NCBI GenBank assembly: GCA_947034885.2
Contig: OX344756.2
Location: 12,892,098 to 12,956,097, forward strand
Direction of reading: 5' to 3'
From: Thuidium tamariscinum
Taxonomy: Eukaryota; Streptophyta; Bryopsida; Hypnales; Thuidiaceae
DNA: 64,000 bases
Shown: positions 13,160 to 26,763 of the stretch, one piece after another
Layout of the letters: the number at the start of each line of letters is the position of its first letter
How positions within the stretch are numbered: the first letter of the stretch is position 1
The notes under the pieces: model-generated
Told to the model about the DNA's origin: nothing
What the model saw: only the letters and a program-made list of their open reading frames with translations
Databases searched by the model: none
Made by a program: the position numbers and the translations under genes

Positions 13160-16100
13160 TGTCACTTATCATTCTATAGATAACTTTTGATCAAATGAAG
13201 AATTTAAGCAAACGGCATGGCATGAGGGGCAATTGAAGAGCAAAGAGAGAAACTTTATGGAAAGTTAGCTATCGTTGAATATGTTTGTAAATTCTTAGAT
13301 ATTACACATGTTGCTATAAAATTCCACTAAAAACTAAGACATGATTTTGTGTACTAACAAAGGGCCCCATAAAATTTGGAGGCATTCAAACATCATTAAA
13401 TATCAAAATTGGGTGGTAGCTACCGATTTTTGAAGAAATTACAACTAGACAACGAGTTGATTGGTGTACTTGGAGCATGTCGCATTGAATCAAGGCAGAG
13501 GAGGGATCTTTTATTTCTCCCACAAACCTTCCAAATACTCCTAAGTAGTTAGTTTCTTTAGAAAATGAAAATTCTAATTATTGGAGTTTTTGACTTTTTA
13601 AAAAAATTACAATTTGTGGTTTTTATGAGATTGAATGACCTAGGAGAAAGGGTGGAGGGGCTTAGAGGATAATTAGGGAATTTTAAGTGTAATGACGCAA
13701 TTGGTTTTCAATTTTGAGTTGATCTTGGACAAAGGATAGATTGGGATCAACAATAGGTTTGATTTTTAATTGTAATTAGTAGTTAATTATTCCCTAATTG
13801 TTGAGTCAACCATATACGGTCGATTTGAAATTTCAGACCCATTTTTATGCGGGTAGTTAAATTCCTTTGACCGTTTAAATTGCTTTTTGGAGTGGGGATG
13901 GGGGATAGTTTCAAGGGTTAACTATGAAAAGTTTTATTTTTTATTGAAAAAAGTACATACTTGAGTCATTGAGAGGTCTTCCATATACAATAAGTGAAGT
14001 GTAAAGCTTGCCAATTTTACCTTATTCCCTAGTTTAATACAAAGTTTAGTAGTTTCACTTGATTTGAGATCTAAGAAATTGTTATATCTATTTGTTTTGA
14101 GAATGGTTCCAATGGAATGAGTAAAGTGTTTTCATGATATTCACCATTGAAAATTTGAACATGCAACTATTGATTTGGAGCTATTTGCAATTTTCAATTA
14201 TAAAAAAAAGTGCATTTCAATAATTGCAAGGTGGGTTGTGTAAAGAGTTTAATAGTTTTTCATGTAAAATTGAGTTTTTTAGAAGTACATTTTAGTGTAC
14301 TAACACTCTTTGTAGTTGCTCATATCACCTCCAAACCCCCAACAAATTTATATGTAAATTTAGGAAACATTGTGGGAAAGATAGTACACTAAATATGAAA
14401 ATGTATTCTTCTCTTGTTATAATCTCTCAACTCCTATACAATTTTGCACTCAAAATTTGTGCACTTACTAATAAACAAGCTCTTTTAACATCTATATAGT
14501 TAGATCTTGGAAAAAAAATCGATTTGCTTCATTAGGAATGGCTACAAGCCAATGCACTTTTTTCAGAGTCAAAATATACTTTGAAAGACTTGGGCATTTA
14601 GGGGTTAAAAGTGATAAAGAAAATATCTAAGGAAAAATTGTGGATTTGATTTGGGAATGGTATTAAATCTATTTTGAGCTTGGTTCTTGAAAGTCTCAAG
14701 ATTAAACTATGATTGTTTTTGAAAATATCTTAGGATTAATTAGTGGTAGATTAGGATTAGTTCTTAAAATATCTAAGTAGATGAGCAAAATATCTTTTGG
14801 TGAACACCACAAGGAAAGGAGTAGGACAAGTATAATTTAAGGCCTCTTCTTTGTGGTTTCTAGTGACTCTCCTTCTTTGAATTTCCATTCTCATCATTGT
14901 ATGCACTTTTAATTTTGTGCTTTTGCATGCTACCAACAAATTCTTGAGGTCTTTAGGCTAAGAAATGGTCATTTCATTCTCACACTTTGAAGGACACAAG
15001 GAATCTTTCAAAATGGATTATCTCTATTTGTTTGAATTTGGAAGGTTAAAGTCTCCAAAACATTTGATTTGTGAGAGTATTGGAAGGATATTGGGAGAAT
15101 TTGGAGGCAAATACTTCCACCAAGAATATAGTTTATTTTGCTTTAGAATTCAATTTAAAATAAATTTAATTTTCAATTCTTTGAAGAATACCTCTCATTG
15201 CTTGAGAGGCATTCTCAATTTGCTTTGAGATTGCAATTAGGAAAAGCTCACTATATCTACATGGGGTGGAACAAGGTGTGCCAATGCACGTGGGATATGT
15301 AAATTTGAACTACTAGGAGTTCCTTCAAATTCATGCTCTCATTTGTCCTGCATGGATTTGAACACCTCCTATCACTTTCGGAGGATGTAGTGAGTCCCAC
15401 TTTTCACTTGGTAATTCAATTCAAGATGAAAATATTTTTTCATCTTCTTCTTTGAAATAAGGAAAGATAAATTTATCATAGATGAAAATACTTTTCAATG
15501 TTGTAAAAAAAATTGAAATTGGACGGTCAACTCAAGTCAATACTTCAAAATTGGGGTAGAAAGGCAAGTCAACCTTTATACAAAGCTATGGCCAAGACAC
15601 TTCATTTGGCCATTTGCTCTTCAAATTTGGCTATAGGTGGGCATGTTTTTTGCCCTTAGCGTCCTTGTAATGGATAGCCTTGGTGGCTTGGTACAACCAA
15701 TCATTGTCTTTGAGCCACTTGGAGAGTAGTTGTAGTCGTGCTCTAACACAGGAACTGAATTAAAGACTTGACATACACTGAAAGTGAGATGGATTGGAAG
15801 AGTAAAGCATACCTACCAATGACACTCGAACCACCCATCACAAGCTCCTAGGTAAAAACTCATTAGAGATTTCTATCTACCCATGACAAACTTTGAAAAA
15901 AAATTGGGATTAGAACTACATTAGGTTGGTTTGTCACCTTATTTAGTGCCTTGGGAGATGGTCTTGGAAGTATTAGTGACTAGCATAGCACATTTACACC
16001 TTTCTAGTGTAAATTCATCATAAAAGTTTTTTCTTTATTCTTTTATGTCATAGCAATGTCAGGAAATAATGTAGCCATGTTAGGAAGATGCTGTGATTAT

Positions 16101-18460
16101 TTTAGATGATAAGATGATCATTATGGATTTATGGGAATACTTTTTGCTCATCTGCAATAAGGTAACTGACCCTTTTTTGATTAGCCCCTCATTTTCTACA
16201 ATCTAAACTATTATTTTTTTGGGAAGAGGAAGTAGAAGGAACTTGCCCATTATAATGCATTATGAGCCGTTGATTTTCTTTGCATTTCTTGACCCACCTA
16301 TGATTGAAATTAGACATATCTATATGTCAAAAATAGATTTAAGAATATTTTATTAAAAGAAATTCACATTAATTTTTTTTGGGTGGAAAAATATAAAAAG
16401 TGCTCCAAATTTGTCCTAGATCTTATTTTTCCACACAAGAAAAAAATTTCTCACACCGAACTCATTTAGGAACTATGTTGAATTCCTTAAGTGATCGAAA
16501 ATAAATTGTAAGGTTCTACTCTACAAATTGTCTTGGAGAAATTGGGTTGCATACTTGAAAATTTCACAAAAAATTTATACTTTGTGAGAAAAAATAAATC
16601 CAAGTTGCTCTCACCATTCCTCACCTTTGTCTTTGTAAGCAAAAAAATTTGAATTTTTTTGTAAATTGTAACAAGTCAAACCATTCATTTTGTCTATCAT
16701 AGGCGAGTTTACTTTAACACCTTGCAACATCTTGCCACTTTTGCAATGCATTTGGCCGTGGTGAGTTGACCCCCTCACTCGGCCATTTGGAAAAATGCAA
16801 ATTTTATTTATTTTCCATGCAAGATAAAACTTGCAAATTTTGATTTCATATTTGCAATCAGAGGCCCCAAATTAGATTGGAGAGGCGTAGTAAGTAAATT
16901 AATCAAGTACAAAATAGGGGGCTTCTATTTTTACTTGCACCTCTAAAATGACTTGGTGTGGTCAAGTAATGGGGCCAATTCTCCCTACGGTACATTTTTG
17001 GGTTGATTTGTGTACATTCTATAACTTGAATGGTTGTAAGAGCTTTTCTATTGGTGCTACACTCAATTTGATGTGTTAGAGCAGATTGAGCAAGCATTGA
17101 TGCCCTATTCACTCTATAGGAGAAGGCTCTAAAACTGAGCAGGCATTTTCAACTGTCTAGTAGGGGCTGTAAAATGGACACTTGAATTGTGGGAAAATGA
17201 ATTGTGGATTACAATGAACCTTGATAAGATTTGTTTTTACTTCTTCAATGGATGGTTTAACAGCCACATTGGGTTCATTTCTAACTAAGTAGCTAGGTGT
17301 TTACTAATTTAATTCAAAATAAGAATTTGTTTTTCAACTACCTTCTTACAAGTATTGGAAAATGTGAAATAATGATTAATTCAAGCAATCATTTCAGATT
17401 TAGAAAGGATCACTTTTAGAAACCATTTCTATTGCTTTATACATGTTGCAATGCTAGTTTCTGAACAAGCCGTGGTTTTTTTCAAACTATGCACGGATGG
17501 GCTTCCAAGAGCCTATGATAAAAAATAGGGACCTATACCAAATCGTGTTTGAAAATTCATAACTAATTCAATAATGCTTCAAAAAATATGAAACAAGCAA
17601 GGCTTTTTTTTGGCTTTTTGGTGCAAATGTGCACCAAAAAACATAATCTGGCTAAAAAACATCCAAAAAAATGCTTGAAAACTTGGATGAAATTGCTACA
17701 AAATTTTGAAATAAAGAAAAATATTAGATGAGTTTGCCTAATTTTGGATGAAAACCATACTATACATCCAAAAAATGGATGAGTGTTGCAATTTAGAGCA
17801 TCCATGTAACATTTTAGGTCACCATTGTGGCTATTCTCCAAAAATGAAAAAAAAGCGCAAGAGACAACTTGTTTTAGATTCCTCATCTATTTGTCTTTGA
17901 TTGAAAAATAAACTAAAAATATTTCCATCTGAGGAGGTACATGAAAAAGGCACATCAGCGCCTAATTGATCAGTTTTTGAGCCTCTTACCTTGACAACCC
18001 CCACCATCCCTCACTCTCTAAGTTCCCACTCTCTAAAGTCGTGACCTCACCTATGTGTTGCTTGCATATCTTCTCCACGAGCTGCCTTTGTATTGCCGCC
18101 AGTTAGTGGAGGCCTTCAGTTGAACCTAGGTTTTTGTTTTTAGGCAATTGAATGCCCAATTTCTTCAAAACTAAAAGGGGCAACTTCAAGCCTATAGGAA
18201 AAATTGAGAGTATATGTGAAAAAAATGCCAAGTAGAAATAATAGTCCTCTTCATTGTTGCCAACATGCTTCTAAAACCTCATTTCATTTATCATGCAAAG
18301 CCAAAATTCCATACAAAAATTCCATATTCAAAATTGTATACTCGAAATTTGGCCTCCTTCAATTAAAGCCCCTAAGTTAAGGAGCAAGTCAACTTAAAAC
18401 CTTCTTGAAAGGAAGGCCAATCATCACCATTTGTCCGAGAACCAAAACAAACCTTGGATT
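13160..18460. other. Intergenic AT-rich DNA, no gene recognised
   Basis: Short ORFs only, none with a recognisable motif or splice structure. A segment at about 14196-14610 resembles 22590-22990 (shared ctaacactctttgtagttg and catatcacctcc), so both are copies of a dispersed repeat. Another at about 16845-17000 resembles 33955-34090 (shared atttgcaatca and caaattag). Confidence 0.5.
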
Positions 18461-18464
18461 CAAT

Positions 18465-18788
18465 CATAAGAGGATTTCTTGGCCCCCAAAAGACCGTATC
18501 AAGGATGTTCCTTGAAACTATTCCCATTGTTGCAGACCAGCCCCATGCTGGTCTGAATTTTTGAATTTTTTTTTCTAGAAAACTTCAGAATGTATTAAAA
18601 AGCAAAAAAATGATTTAAAAAATATATATTTTCAAAATATTTAATATTTAATTAAAATCAATAAATAATTAGTATTTTCTAACATGGTAGTTGCTCAATC
18701 ACATCAGCATCGTGTTCTCAGAGTTCCCAATGCGTTCTCAACATTTGGGAACTCGCAATCTTGTAAACCAGCTCGAAATCCTCTTATG
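18465..18788. mobile_element. Family H element
   Basis: Ends CATAAGAGGATTTC and GAAATCCTCTTATG, a perfect inverted repeat. More mutated than the copies at 927 and 12792 (for example ctaacatggtagttgctcaa in place of ctgacgtggcagtcgctcga). It directly abuts the GC-richer stretch at 18790-19500. Confidence 0.72.
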
Positions 18789-19115
18789 CGACTTCGACCA
18801 TGTTCAGACAAAAACCAGACCAGGAGATTTGCAGCCTGCGTCACTGAAGTGGGCCTCTATAGTTGAGTAGCTGCTTGGTTTTAGAGTGCCGGTGGGGAGG
18901 AAAAAGGGGCGAGGGCCCGTTGGGTTCCGTTGAGGTCAGCTTCAGAGGGCACTGGGAGCCATGCTCTACTGATGAGGCTGCCCAAGTTGACGAATTTCGC
19001 CATCGTCCTTTGGAAACAAATGCATCCTGTGCAGTCCAGTGGATTTGCGTCTCTTGTCCGAATGGAGAAAACCCAGCTAGCTAGATAATTAAAGTTAGTA
19101 AGCTCGTCTGTGGGC

Positions 19116-19483
19116 ATGGAGTCTCGGGCTCTTCCAATTTGCGTACTCTGCATCCTCGGCAGTTCAATGTTGGTAGCGAGTTTAGTTTTCTTTCTTTCTT
19201 TCTTCTGGTTGCAGGAACGCAGTTGAATTCATCAGTGTCCGCATGGTTTTGGTGCAATTAATTGTCGTGGAGGAATTTTCGTTTTTGTGTTGCATGATGT
19301 TCACGAGTGTGGAATTGTTGAGAAGTGATCGAATCTTTGCATATTTTAGTGAAGTTGTTTCTGTGCTTATTTTTTATTTTTGTGTTTGTTTGCTTCCAGA
19401 ACTGCGATGGGCGAGCTGGTAGCTATGGAGTCCAGTGTGACGGCAATCGGAACCAGAACCAGGTGTGCTGCAAAGGCAAATGA
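19116..19483 (+). CDS. Possible small cysteine-rich secreted peptide, two exons
   Basis: Exon 19116-19172 encodes MESRALPICVLCILGSSML, hydrophobic and signal-peptide-like, ending at a possible donor (gtagcg). Exon 19400-19483 follows a good acceptor (tttgcttccag) and encodes 27 residues starting NCDGRAG and ending VCCKGK, with a C-x11-C-x10-CC spacing, then TGA. The joined product would be 46 aa. The intron contains another good acceptor (ggttgcag at 19209-19216) that would give an early stop, so splicing is uncertain. The stretch is GC-richer than its surroundings, as in exon 1 of the CCD1-like gene. The family is unrecognised; it could be a gene relic. Confidence 0.28.
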
Positions 19484-19820
19484 AATCCTCTGGGGTTTAG
19501 GGTTCTCAGTAGTACTCATCATATTCGTTAAAATGGAAAAAGTTCAAGAAATTTGTACTTTTTTTTAGTCTGCATTCTGGAACCTCAGATCTTCATTAGT
19601 CCTAGTCCTTGCCACTTCGTGCAATTCAATATCGCACTTTTGTTGCTCTGAAACATGTCATTTTAACCCTTATTAACCCCAGAAGAGGTCAACTATCCAT
19701 TGCGTGGAGGATGAGTGTTGTGAAAATTGCACTTCATTGAGGAAGTTTCAAGAAATAGGATTTAAGTGAGAGAAGAACACCAACCATTTATTTTATGATT
19801 GGCACCACGTGCAACCATAT

Positions 19821-19956
19821 AATATATCAGTGGAAAGAGGAAAAATGGAAAGAGGAAAGAATACCCAACCTAAGTGATGTGGTGAAGGAAAACATTGTGC
19901 AAGGCCTTGCTGATTTAAAAGCGAATCGTCCTGAATTGGTAGTTGCCGAGTCTGCA
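19821..19956 (+). CDS. Candidate orphan exon of unknown function
   Basis: Between an acceptor (ataatatatcag) and a donor (gtacat) lies an open frame for about 45 residues: a Lys/Glu-rich start, then LSDVVKENIVQGLADLKANRP and LVVAESAG. It ends in phase 1. The next candidate exon at 20375 begins in phase 0, so at least one exon between them is missing or the pieces do not belong together. The family is not recognised. Confidence 0.3.
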
Positions 19957-20374
19957 GGTACATCACACAATGCATCTCTTTGCATCAAGCACATGTAGAG
20001 TTGTTTGTAAGATGTTGGAAGTTGATTGAGAAAACTTGAGAAAAACGACATGATTTTTCCTTCTGGCCACAGAGAACTCCCTACGTTGGTAAGAATCACA
20101 AACAGCATTTTCTAGGGCTACAGAAGTAGAATTTTTTGTGTGTCATGATCACACTGGCCTTTGTCGTCTGAAGCAAGCGACGTGCACACCATCAACCAAC
20201 AGGTTACCTAGGTCTTTTAGCACACTGCCTCACTCTGTGCCTTGAAAACTCTTTCCTCATTGTGTCACGTGTACCAGATTTTCATTCACCAGTTTGACCA
20301 TCTCGTGTAAACTTAGCTTTGTTTTAGGTTGTGTTCAGCTGCCATTTTCACAACTGGGATGTGCTCTCGTGTAG

Positions 20375-20494
20375 GCATTTAAGAGTGGTGCAAAGCGTAT
20401 AGTTGGTATCAAGGTGAAAAACGACACAGCTCAAGAAGATATTGATACCATGATCAAGTCTTTGAACGACCTGATAGATGTGATATGTATTTTC
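20375..20494 (+). CDS. Candidate exon, possible stress-response A/B-barrel (Dabb) fragment
   Basis: After an acceptor (ctctcgtgtag) the frame reads AFKSGAKRIVGIKVKND, continuing AQEDIDTMIKSLNDLIDV, then a possible donor (gtattt). The pattern of hydrophobic strand, KxD, E..ID..IK.L..L resembles the first strand and helix of Dabb-domain proteins such as plant HS1. This is a match from memory over about 30 residues, without the rest of the domain. Confidence 0.25.
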
Positions 20495-20499
20495 TTTAC

Positions 20500-23400
20500 T
20501 AGAATTTAATGTCCAAGATGATGTCTTAGAAAATACATACATTGATGTTTTAATTTGTAAAAAATAGGGAAATTGTTTTTGAACAAAACCAAAAATTGGC
20601 CATTTGAGAAGACTTTACAATGATGAGGTTTGACTAAAAAAATGAGTTCAAAATCATTTCTAATGTTCTAAAGTATGCACGCAAGGGAGGCCTATTTGCA
20701 CTAATATAGAGATCATAAAATAATGTTTTTTGGATGCCCTTTGGTAGGAACATGCCTACCTACTATAAAAACATACCACAGAAATTTCAACCAAAAATCA
20801 TTAATTTGAACCAATCAATTGAATAAAAAAACCCTAATCTTCAAAGTGTGACAAATTAACAAAAATAACTTTTAAATATAAAATTATTTTTTGTAAATTC
20901 TAAAAAATATAGAATATGATTGCAATCAAAAACTCTAGAAATTGTTTTTTTGGTTTGGACATTGGATTCATCAATCAAAAGTTATAGCATTGGACAAGAA
21001 CAAATTTTGCAAAGCGCTATAAAAGTGGTCGGTGTTTCTTGCAATGACCCGTATGTCGAGTCTTTCACTTGCGCTGACTCTAGTTCAAAATTAGATTTGG
21101 AAAAATGAGGTCATAGATTTCAAGAACACAAAAATTCTAAAAAATCACCATATCAAAAGAACCTCATTTCAAATCCACTCCAACAAATTCTGTTTAGAAA
21201 ATAACATTATTGTGTTTGTAATTAAATTTCAATGGAATTTTGAAATTTCCCTCTTAGAATTTATAGAAAAATATTGGTCTAACCATACAGATGGAATCCA
21301 AAACTCAAAATCAACTTTTGTTTGTATTACAATTCCAAAATATTCTTCCAAATAATACTTTGTATTGATTTTTTTCAAATCGTCAATTCTAGATATGATT
21401 CTACACGCTTAAGGGTTAAATGATGACATGAGAAAATTGTTCTTGAATATTTTTCACCTGGATTGTTAAAACAGACCTTTTTGTGTCACTAGGATTAATC
21501 CCCAGTTGGCCGGAAGTGAGTGGCATGGGATATAAATCAGCCATAGCCAAAATCAAGGGAGATTATTGCGGTGTGACTGTAATATATGGACCTAAAAGTT
21601 CACTAGTTCGTACAGCCAACACACAAATAGACCGTGTATTTGTAGAGATAAATAATAATTCTATTGTAGTTGGTGTACCTTTTAGAGGCTAAGAGTCAAC
21701 ACTCTATAAATATTAAGGGGAGTAAGTATTAGTAGAGTACTTGTAGTCTACTTTCTCAAAAAAAAATAATTAATTTTCTCAAGCTCCTCAAATGTACTTC
21801 TTAAAGATGTTTAAAAAATTCTAAAATGAGGCAAAGAAAATGGCCAAATTCTTGCCATTATTTTTCCATATGATATTAGTACATCTTGTGCCCTTGCCAA
21901 AACCATTAATATATCATTTGTCATGGACATACTCTTCTTAAATCTCTTTTCATTAACATTCTTTGTTTTCTAAACTATATGTAGTGTAAGTGTTGAATAT
22001 TGTATGTGATATCAATTTAATACCAAAATAGTATGCCAACCAAATTTAATAGTATGAACACAAATAAAAGTTAAAAGTTGAAAATGAGAGTGAAAGTAAA
22101 CTAATAGTAGCACAACGTTGACTTGTTGAGGGACCTAAAGTATACATTAGTTCATCAATTTATGGGTGTGATGGCTCTTTGCAACCAATTTTTAAATTTC
22201 TACTGTAATAAAAACTTTGAATTCTATATCTACTACCCCGTTTGTTAAAATATAACAAAATTGGCTTTGTCATGCAACTCCACCTCAAAAGGCTTTCTAT
22301 CAACATGAAGAAAGCTTCCAATTTTTTGCTTATTGAACATGATCAAGAAACTTCAACTTCTATTAAAGTGAATGTTTTCCATTGCACATGAACTTTCTTT
22401 TGTCATTTTCATAATATATCATGCTAGTTATACACTTAAAAAAATTTCAAAATAGAAAAAGTATATAGTACATTTTGCACACCTAATTTGTTTTGGGAGG
22501 ACAAGATTACTTTGCATTTGTACATCCATTTGGGGGAACAAAATTATTTTCAAGAATGGCAAATATGTCTACACCTAGAACAAAAAATTTATTCAATGTT
22601 GACTTTGGTGGATTGTGTAGTGAGTTTGATAGCTTTTTATGTGAAAGCAAGTTTTTTGAAAGTGCATATTATTGTGCTAACACTCTTTGTAGTTGTTCAT
22701 ATCACCTCCATTCCAAAAAGGATTTATGTATAAATTTTCAAAACATTGTGGGGAAAGGCAATATACTGAAAATAGAAAATGTACATTTTTCTTATTGTAA
22801 TTTGACAATCCCTATACAATTTTGCACTCAAAATTGGTATATGTTCTACTAAGCTAGCTCTTTAAACATCTATCTTGTTAAATTCTAAGAAATAATCATT
22901 TACTTCATTAAGATATTTATAAGCCCATGCTCTTTTTTCATAGTCAAAACACACTTTGAAAAGCTTTGCATTTAGTTGTTAAATTCATATCAATAATCAA
23001 AAGCCAATTTGAATTTCATTTTTCAATGACCAAAAAATGATTTTCGGCAACATAGCAATTTTGGACAGTTCACTAAGAATGAAATTTTTATTTTTGTTTT
23101 CTCTAAAATTTTCTCACAGTATAAAAATAAGGTTTTTCTTTAAGACCCAAAAAATTCTATAGGTTTTGACTACATGATTCAAAAGCTATTGTATAAATTG
23201 TATTTTTTTGTCTCTAATTGGGCAATTCCTAAAAATTAGAAAATATCACTTTTTTTTAAATCAAAAACTTGAAATTGGATTTATAGATTTTTATACATGT
23301 GAAAAGTTTTTTTTTCATTTCATTTTGATCTCTAAAATGAAAGTTATGAGGAGTTTTAGTTTATAAGGAGCTAAGGATTTTTTTACTCTAAAATAAACTT

Positions 23401-24850
23401 TAAAGTCTTTTATATAACTCACTTTTCAATGTTCTTAGAAAAAATTTAAAGTGTAGGATGTAGATTGTTTATGACAACATTAAAACCATTGAGATTGGCA
23501 TTTTTCAGTTCCATAACTAAATTCTTAGCAACTTAGAGCTTTGAATCATTCCCTACTTCATTCTACTTACCATTTTTTCCTATATGATGTACCATTTTAA
23601 ATAATTCAAACACTAGTATCTTGCAATTTATGCAATGGGAATTTTTTTTAAAAATTCAACATCTTTGCAAATTAGAATATTACAAGATTTTTTGATTACA
23701 TGTGGCATTGGTAAATTTATTTTTGGTGTTGTAGAGGTCATGAAGGATAGACAACATGGCTTCAATGAACTTGATGAAGATTGCATTCCTCCTGTTTGAC
23801 TTGCATAGCCAATAAGATCAAAGATTTAGATGTGAAAAGATATAGACATGTAGAAGATGTTAGTATGTTACTAAAAGATTATTGAACTGTACATTGGGTT
23901 CATTAAAATCGCCATATATCATGCATTTTTCATCCAATTATCCTCCTATTTTGATCCATCCAAAACAAACATTTCATTCATTAGAAGTACAATTTGTCTA
24001 TCAAATCTCATCCATCTGAATCCTCATTTTCATTCATTACTAATATCATTTTTCATCCATATTCAATCATCCAAGATTGCAATTTTATTCTTTGACAAAG
24101 TGATTTTTCATTCTTACTTCATTACTACTTACACTACAACAAAGTTTTCTTACAAAATTCTAGTAACTTTTTCCTTGTGTACGTTGTAGTAGGTGGTTTC
24201 CCTATGATGACTTTCAAGTTCCTGGTGTGAGAAAAAATTCCAAGTGTAATATTTGGAACATACAAGAACAATTGAAATCCTTCTCTTATTTCTTGCTAGG
24301 AATCCAAGATGAGTCCCTTTGACAGGATGCTAAAGTGGTCACATAAAGTAAGCCCTAGTACACAGTGAATTTACCCTTGGAAAAAACATAAGATTTTTTA
24401 TTTATTTACCACCCATGATAAAATTTTGGAAATTTTGAATCCGTAATTGAAATCAGTTACTCAAAATGGTGAAATTAGGTTGCCCTTACTAATTTCTCAA
24501 CATTTGATACTTTATAAATATTTATAGTTTAATGTGCAAGAATGCACTACTTTTGAAATTAGGCTTTGTTGTAATTGGGACTTATAAACCTCTATGTGTA
24601 CAAATGGAAATATTTGTTGACTTTGATGGCTTGTACAATAACTTTCTTGGGGTAAGGCAACCTAGCTAATTGTCAAGGTAACCTAATTTCACTATGTTGT
24701 ATAGGATAGGTGAAAAATACAAAATTATCCAAGTACAAAATAGGCGGCAATTTTTATACAATTACCTTGTACAATACAAACTAACCTTGTACTCCTCTAC
24801 AATCCACTTTATATGACCGCATTAATCCTTTATGACAGTGTAGATGGGTT
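20500..24850. other. Intergenic AT-rich DNA, no gene recognised
   Basis: No convincing ORF. At 21031-21050 stands an isolated right end of the M family (ggtgtttcttgcaatgaccc) without a clear left partner. 22590-22990 is the second copy of the 14.2-kb repeat. 23016-23700 resembles the inside of the TTAA-flanked elements (ggcaacatagcaattttgg) but lacks their ends. 23730-23830 resembles 34196-34290 (gaagattgcattcc). Confidence 0.45.
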
Positions 24851-24858
24851 TTTTTTAA

Positions 24859-25782
24859 CCCCTAAAGGACCAACATGCCTTTTTTGGCAACATAGCGATT
24901 TTGGGCAGGTACATGTGGCTAGAGATTTCCATATTTTGGAACCAAAATTTAATAGAAGGTGTGGACAAGGAGTATCTTCAAAGTCCAACAATTTTCGTGA
25001 CTTTGGACTACATGGTTGAAAAGTTATTGCATAAAATGTTGTTTGTTTCTCAACTCGGGCAGTTTGGGCAGATCAGAAAAAATCACTTTTTCTGGAAATA
25101 AAAATTTGAAATTGGTCTTATAGATTAATATATACGTGGGAAGCTTTGAATCATTCCATTTGGATTAATGAGTCAAAAGTTATGAAGAATTTTAGTTTGC
25201 GGGTAGTTATGGATTCTCTTCTCTAAAATAAACTTTGAAGTCCTTTATTTGACTCAATTTTCAATATTTTTGAAAAAGAATAAAAACATTGGATGTAGAT
25301 TGTTTATTACAACATTTGAACCATTGGGATTGACATTTTTCAATTCAATATATAAATTGTTACCATTTTCGTATTTTGAATCATTCTCTATTTCTTCCTA
25401 CTTACTATATTTTTTGTACATGTTGTACAATTCCAAATGATATGAAAATTTTCAAGCATATAGCCAACTTGAATTGAAGAATCAATCCAAAGAGTTGCAA
25501 CCATTTTGGACATGTTTTCATACAAATGTGGCCTTCTGAAGTGCAGCTGCCCGGATTTCCGCAGTGAAAAAAAAATGATTTTTGTAACTTCAAACACTAA
25601 TATCTTGCAATCTACATGGCAGAAACTTCTGAAATTTTTTTTACATCTTTCCAAACTAGTGCACTAAAAGATCCTATGGTTACATGTGTCAAAAATGTTC
25701 TTTTTCTGAAATTTGGTAGCTGTCCTAGAAATGACATTTTTGGAGCAATTTTGGTGGAAACATAGTTGTGGTCCTTTAGGGG
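24859..25782. mobile_element. piggyBac-like non-autonomous element at TTAA (family P)
   Basis: Begins CCCCTAAAGGACCA and ends GGTCCTTTAGGGG, inverted repeats of 13 bp, with TTAA immediately on both sides (24855-24858, 25783-25786). The length of 924 bp is within one base of the related element at 41560-42482. No transposase ORF. piggyBac elements have TTAA targets and ends starting CCC; the superfamily assignment rests on these features alone. Confidence 0.72.
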
Positions 25783-25919
25783 TTAATGGATGACAAAGAA
25801 TCTTTCTATGTAAGATAGAAGTGCTATTGATCACCTTTGAAATTTTGTGCAAAAAATAGAGACCTTGCTTTGTTTTTGACTTCCAATAAGTATTTTTGAT
25901 ATTTCTGAAGTAGATGATG

Positions 25920-26035
25920 TCGTTTGCCTCAGTCTCTGTCGTGTTGGTCCCTTGCTAGACCACTTATGATTGGCAGGTTTGTGTTTTGTTTTTCTTGCAA
26001 TGAAATTCCATTTCATTCGTTTCAAAAAGAAGATG
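25920..26035 (+). mobile_element. 3' end of a non-LTR retroposon (family L)
   Basis: The segment gaccacttatgattggcagg, then cttgcaatgaaattccattt and an A-rich run, matches the reverse complement of 39250-39330. The near-palindrome AATGAAAT-TCC-ATTTCATT is the shared terminal mark. The 5' limit is not clear. Confidence 0.5.
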
Positions 26036-26259
26036 ATGTCACACAGTAGCAAAAGGATGAATTCCATGGTCACCAGGCGCGCACTTAAAGTTTAAAGTTG
26101 CCCATGCAATTCCTCATGCACGCAAGTTTGTTGGTATGACTTACTGTGTACGTACGTCATATGTTGTTCAGAAAGCTATAATTGAAATGAATAGCTGTTT
26201 CATTTGTTCCAAAATAAATAAATAGCTGGGTTTTTTTTCTTTTTTCTTTTTGAAACAAA

Positions 26260-26385
26260 TGAAATGGGAGAACAAATAGCTGTTTGAGGTCTGGTTCACC
26301 AGGCCAGCTGTGGCTGGCAGCTCGTACCTTATTCTTTTGCAATGAAATTCCATTTCACTTGTGTAAAGAGAGAGAGAAAATAATA
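26260..26385 (+). mobile_element. 3' end of a non-LTR retroposon (family L)
   Basis: GC-rich part ccaggccagctgtggctggc, then ttgcaatgaaattccatttc and a purine-rich tail (agagagagagaaaataa). Same order of blocks as at 39229-39430 on the other strand. Confidence 0.5.
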
Positions 26386-26763
26386 AGTTAGCTTGAGCAT
26401 TTGCTTTTCATAGCTGTGTGAACATGTCAGCTATTTCCAGCTGTCAGATACACAGCTCCAGTCTTCACTCTTCACAGGCAAGAAGGAAATCCGTCCCATC
26501 ATAAGATTTGCATACAGTAGACCTTATGCACATATCATATTCACACACGAACATCACAACTCTTGGCATCAAAATTGCAGTGCATAGTCTAAATGTGCAT
26601 CAGTGGAGGTTAATTTATTTTGTCCAATTTTGCCTGTAGATGGTACAGACAACTTAGAATTTGGAGTTATAGATCTTGAAGATCTTCAAAATTTCAATTT
26701 CATTAGATCGACCATATTCCTTTCCCGTCGGTCCCCCTTTTAGAACACTTATTAGACCTTTAA

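Noticed and set aside
14585..14610. tgggcatttaggggttaa, like the right end of a TTAA element
   Set aside because: No matching ttaacccctaaatgccca-type left end was found within 1 kb upstream.
18863..19153. ORFs of 60-90 codons on both strands in the GC-rich stretch
   Set aside because: Overlapping frames with no motif, no consistent splice sites and no partner; the stretch is GC-rich, which lengthens chance ORFs.
21031..21050. Right end of a family M element
   Set aside because: The end itself is good, but no left end in the right distance and orientation could be found, so no element is called.
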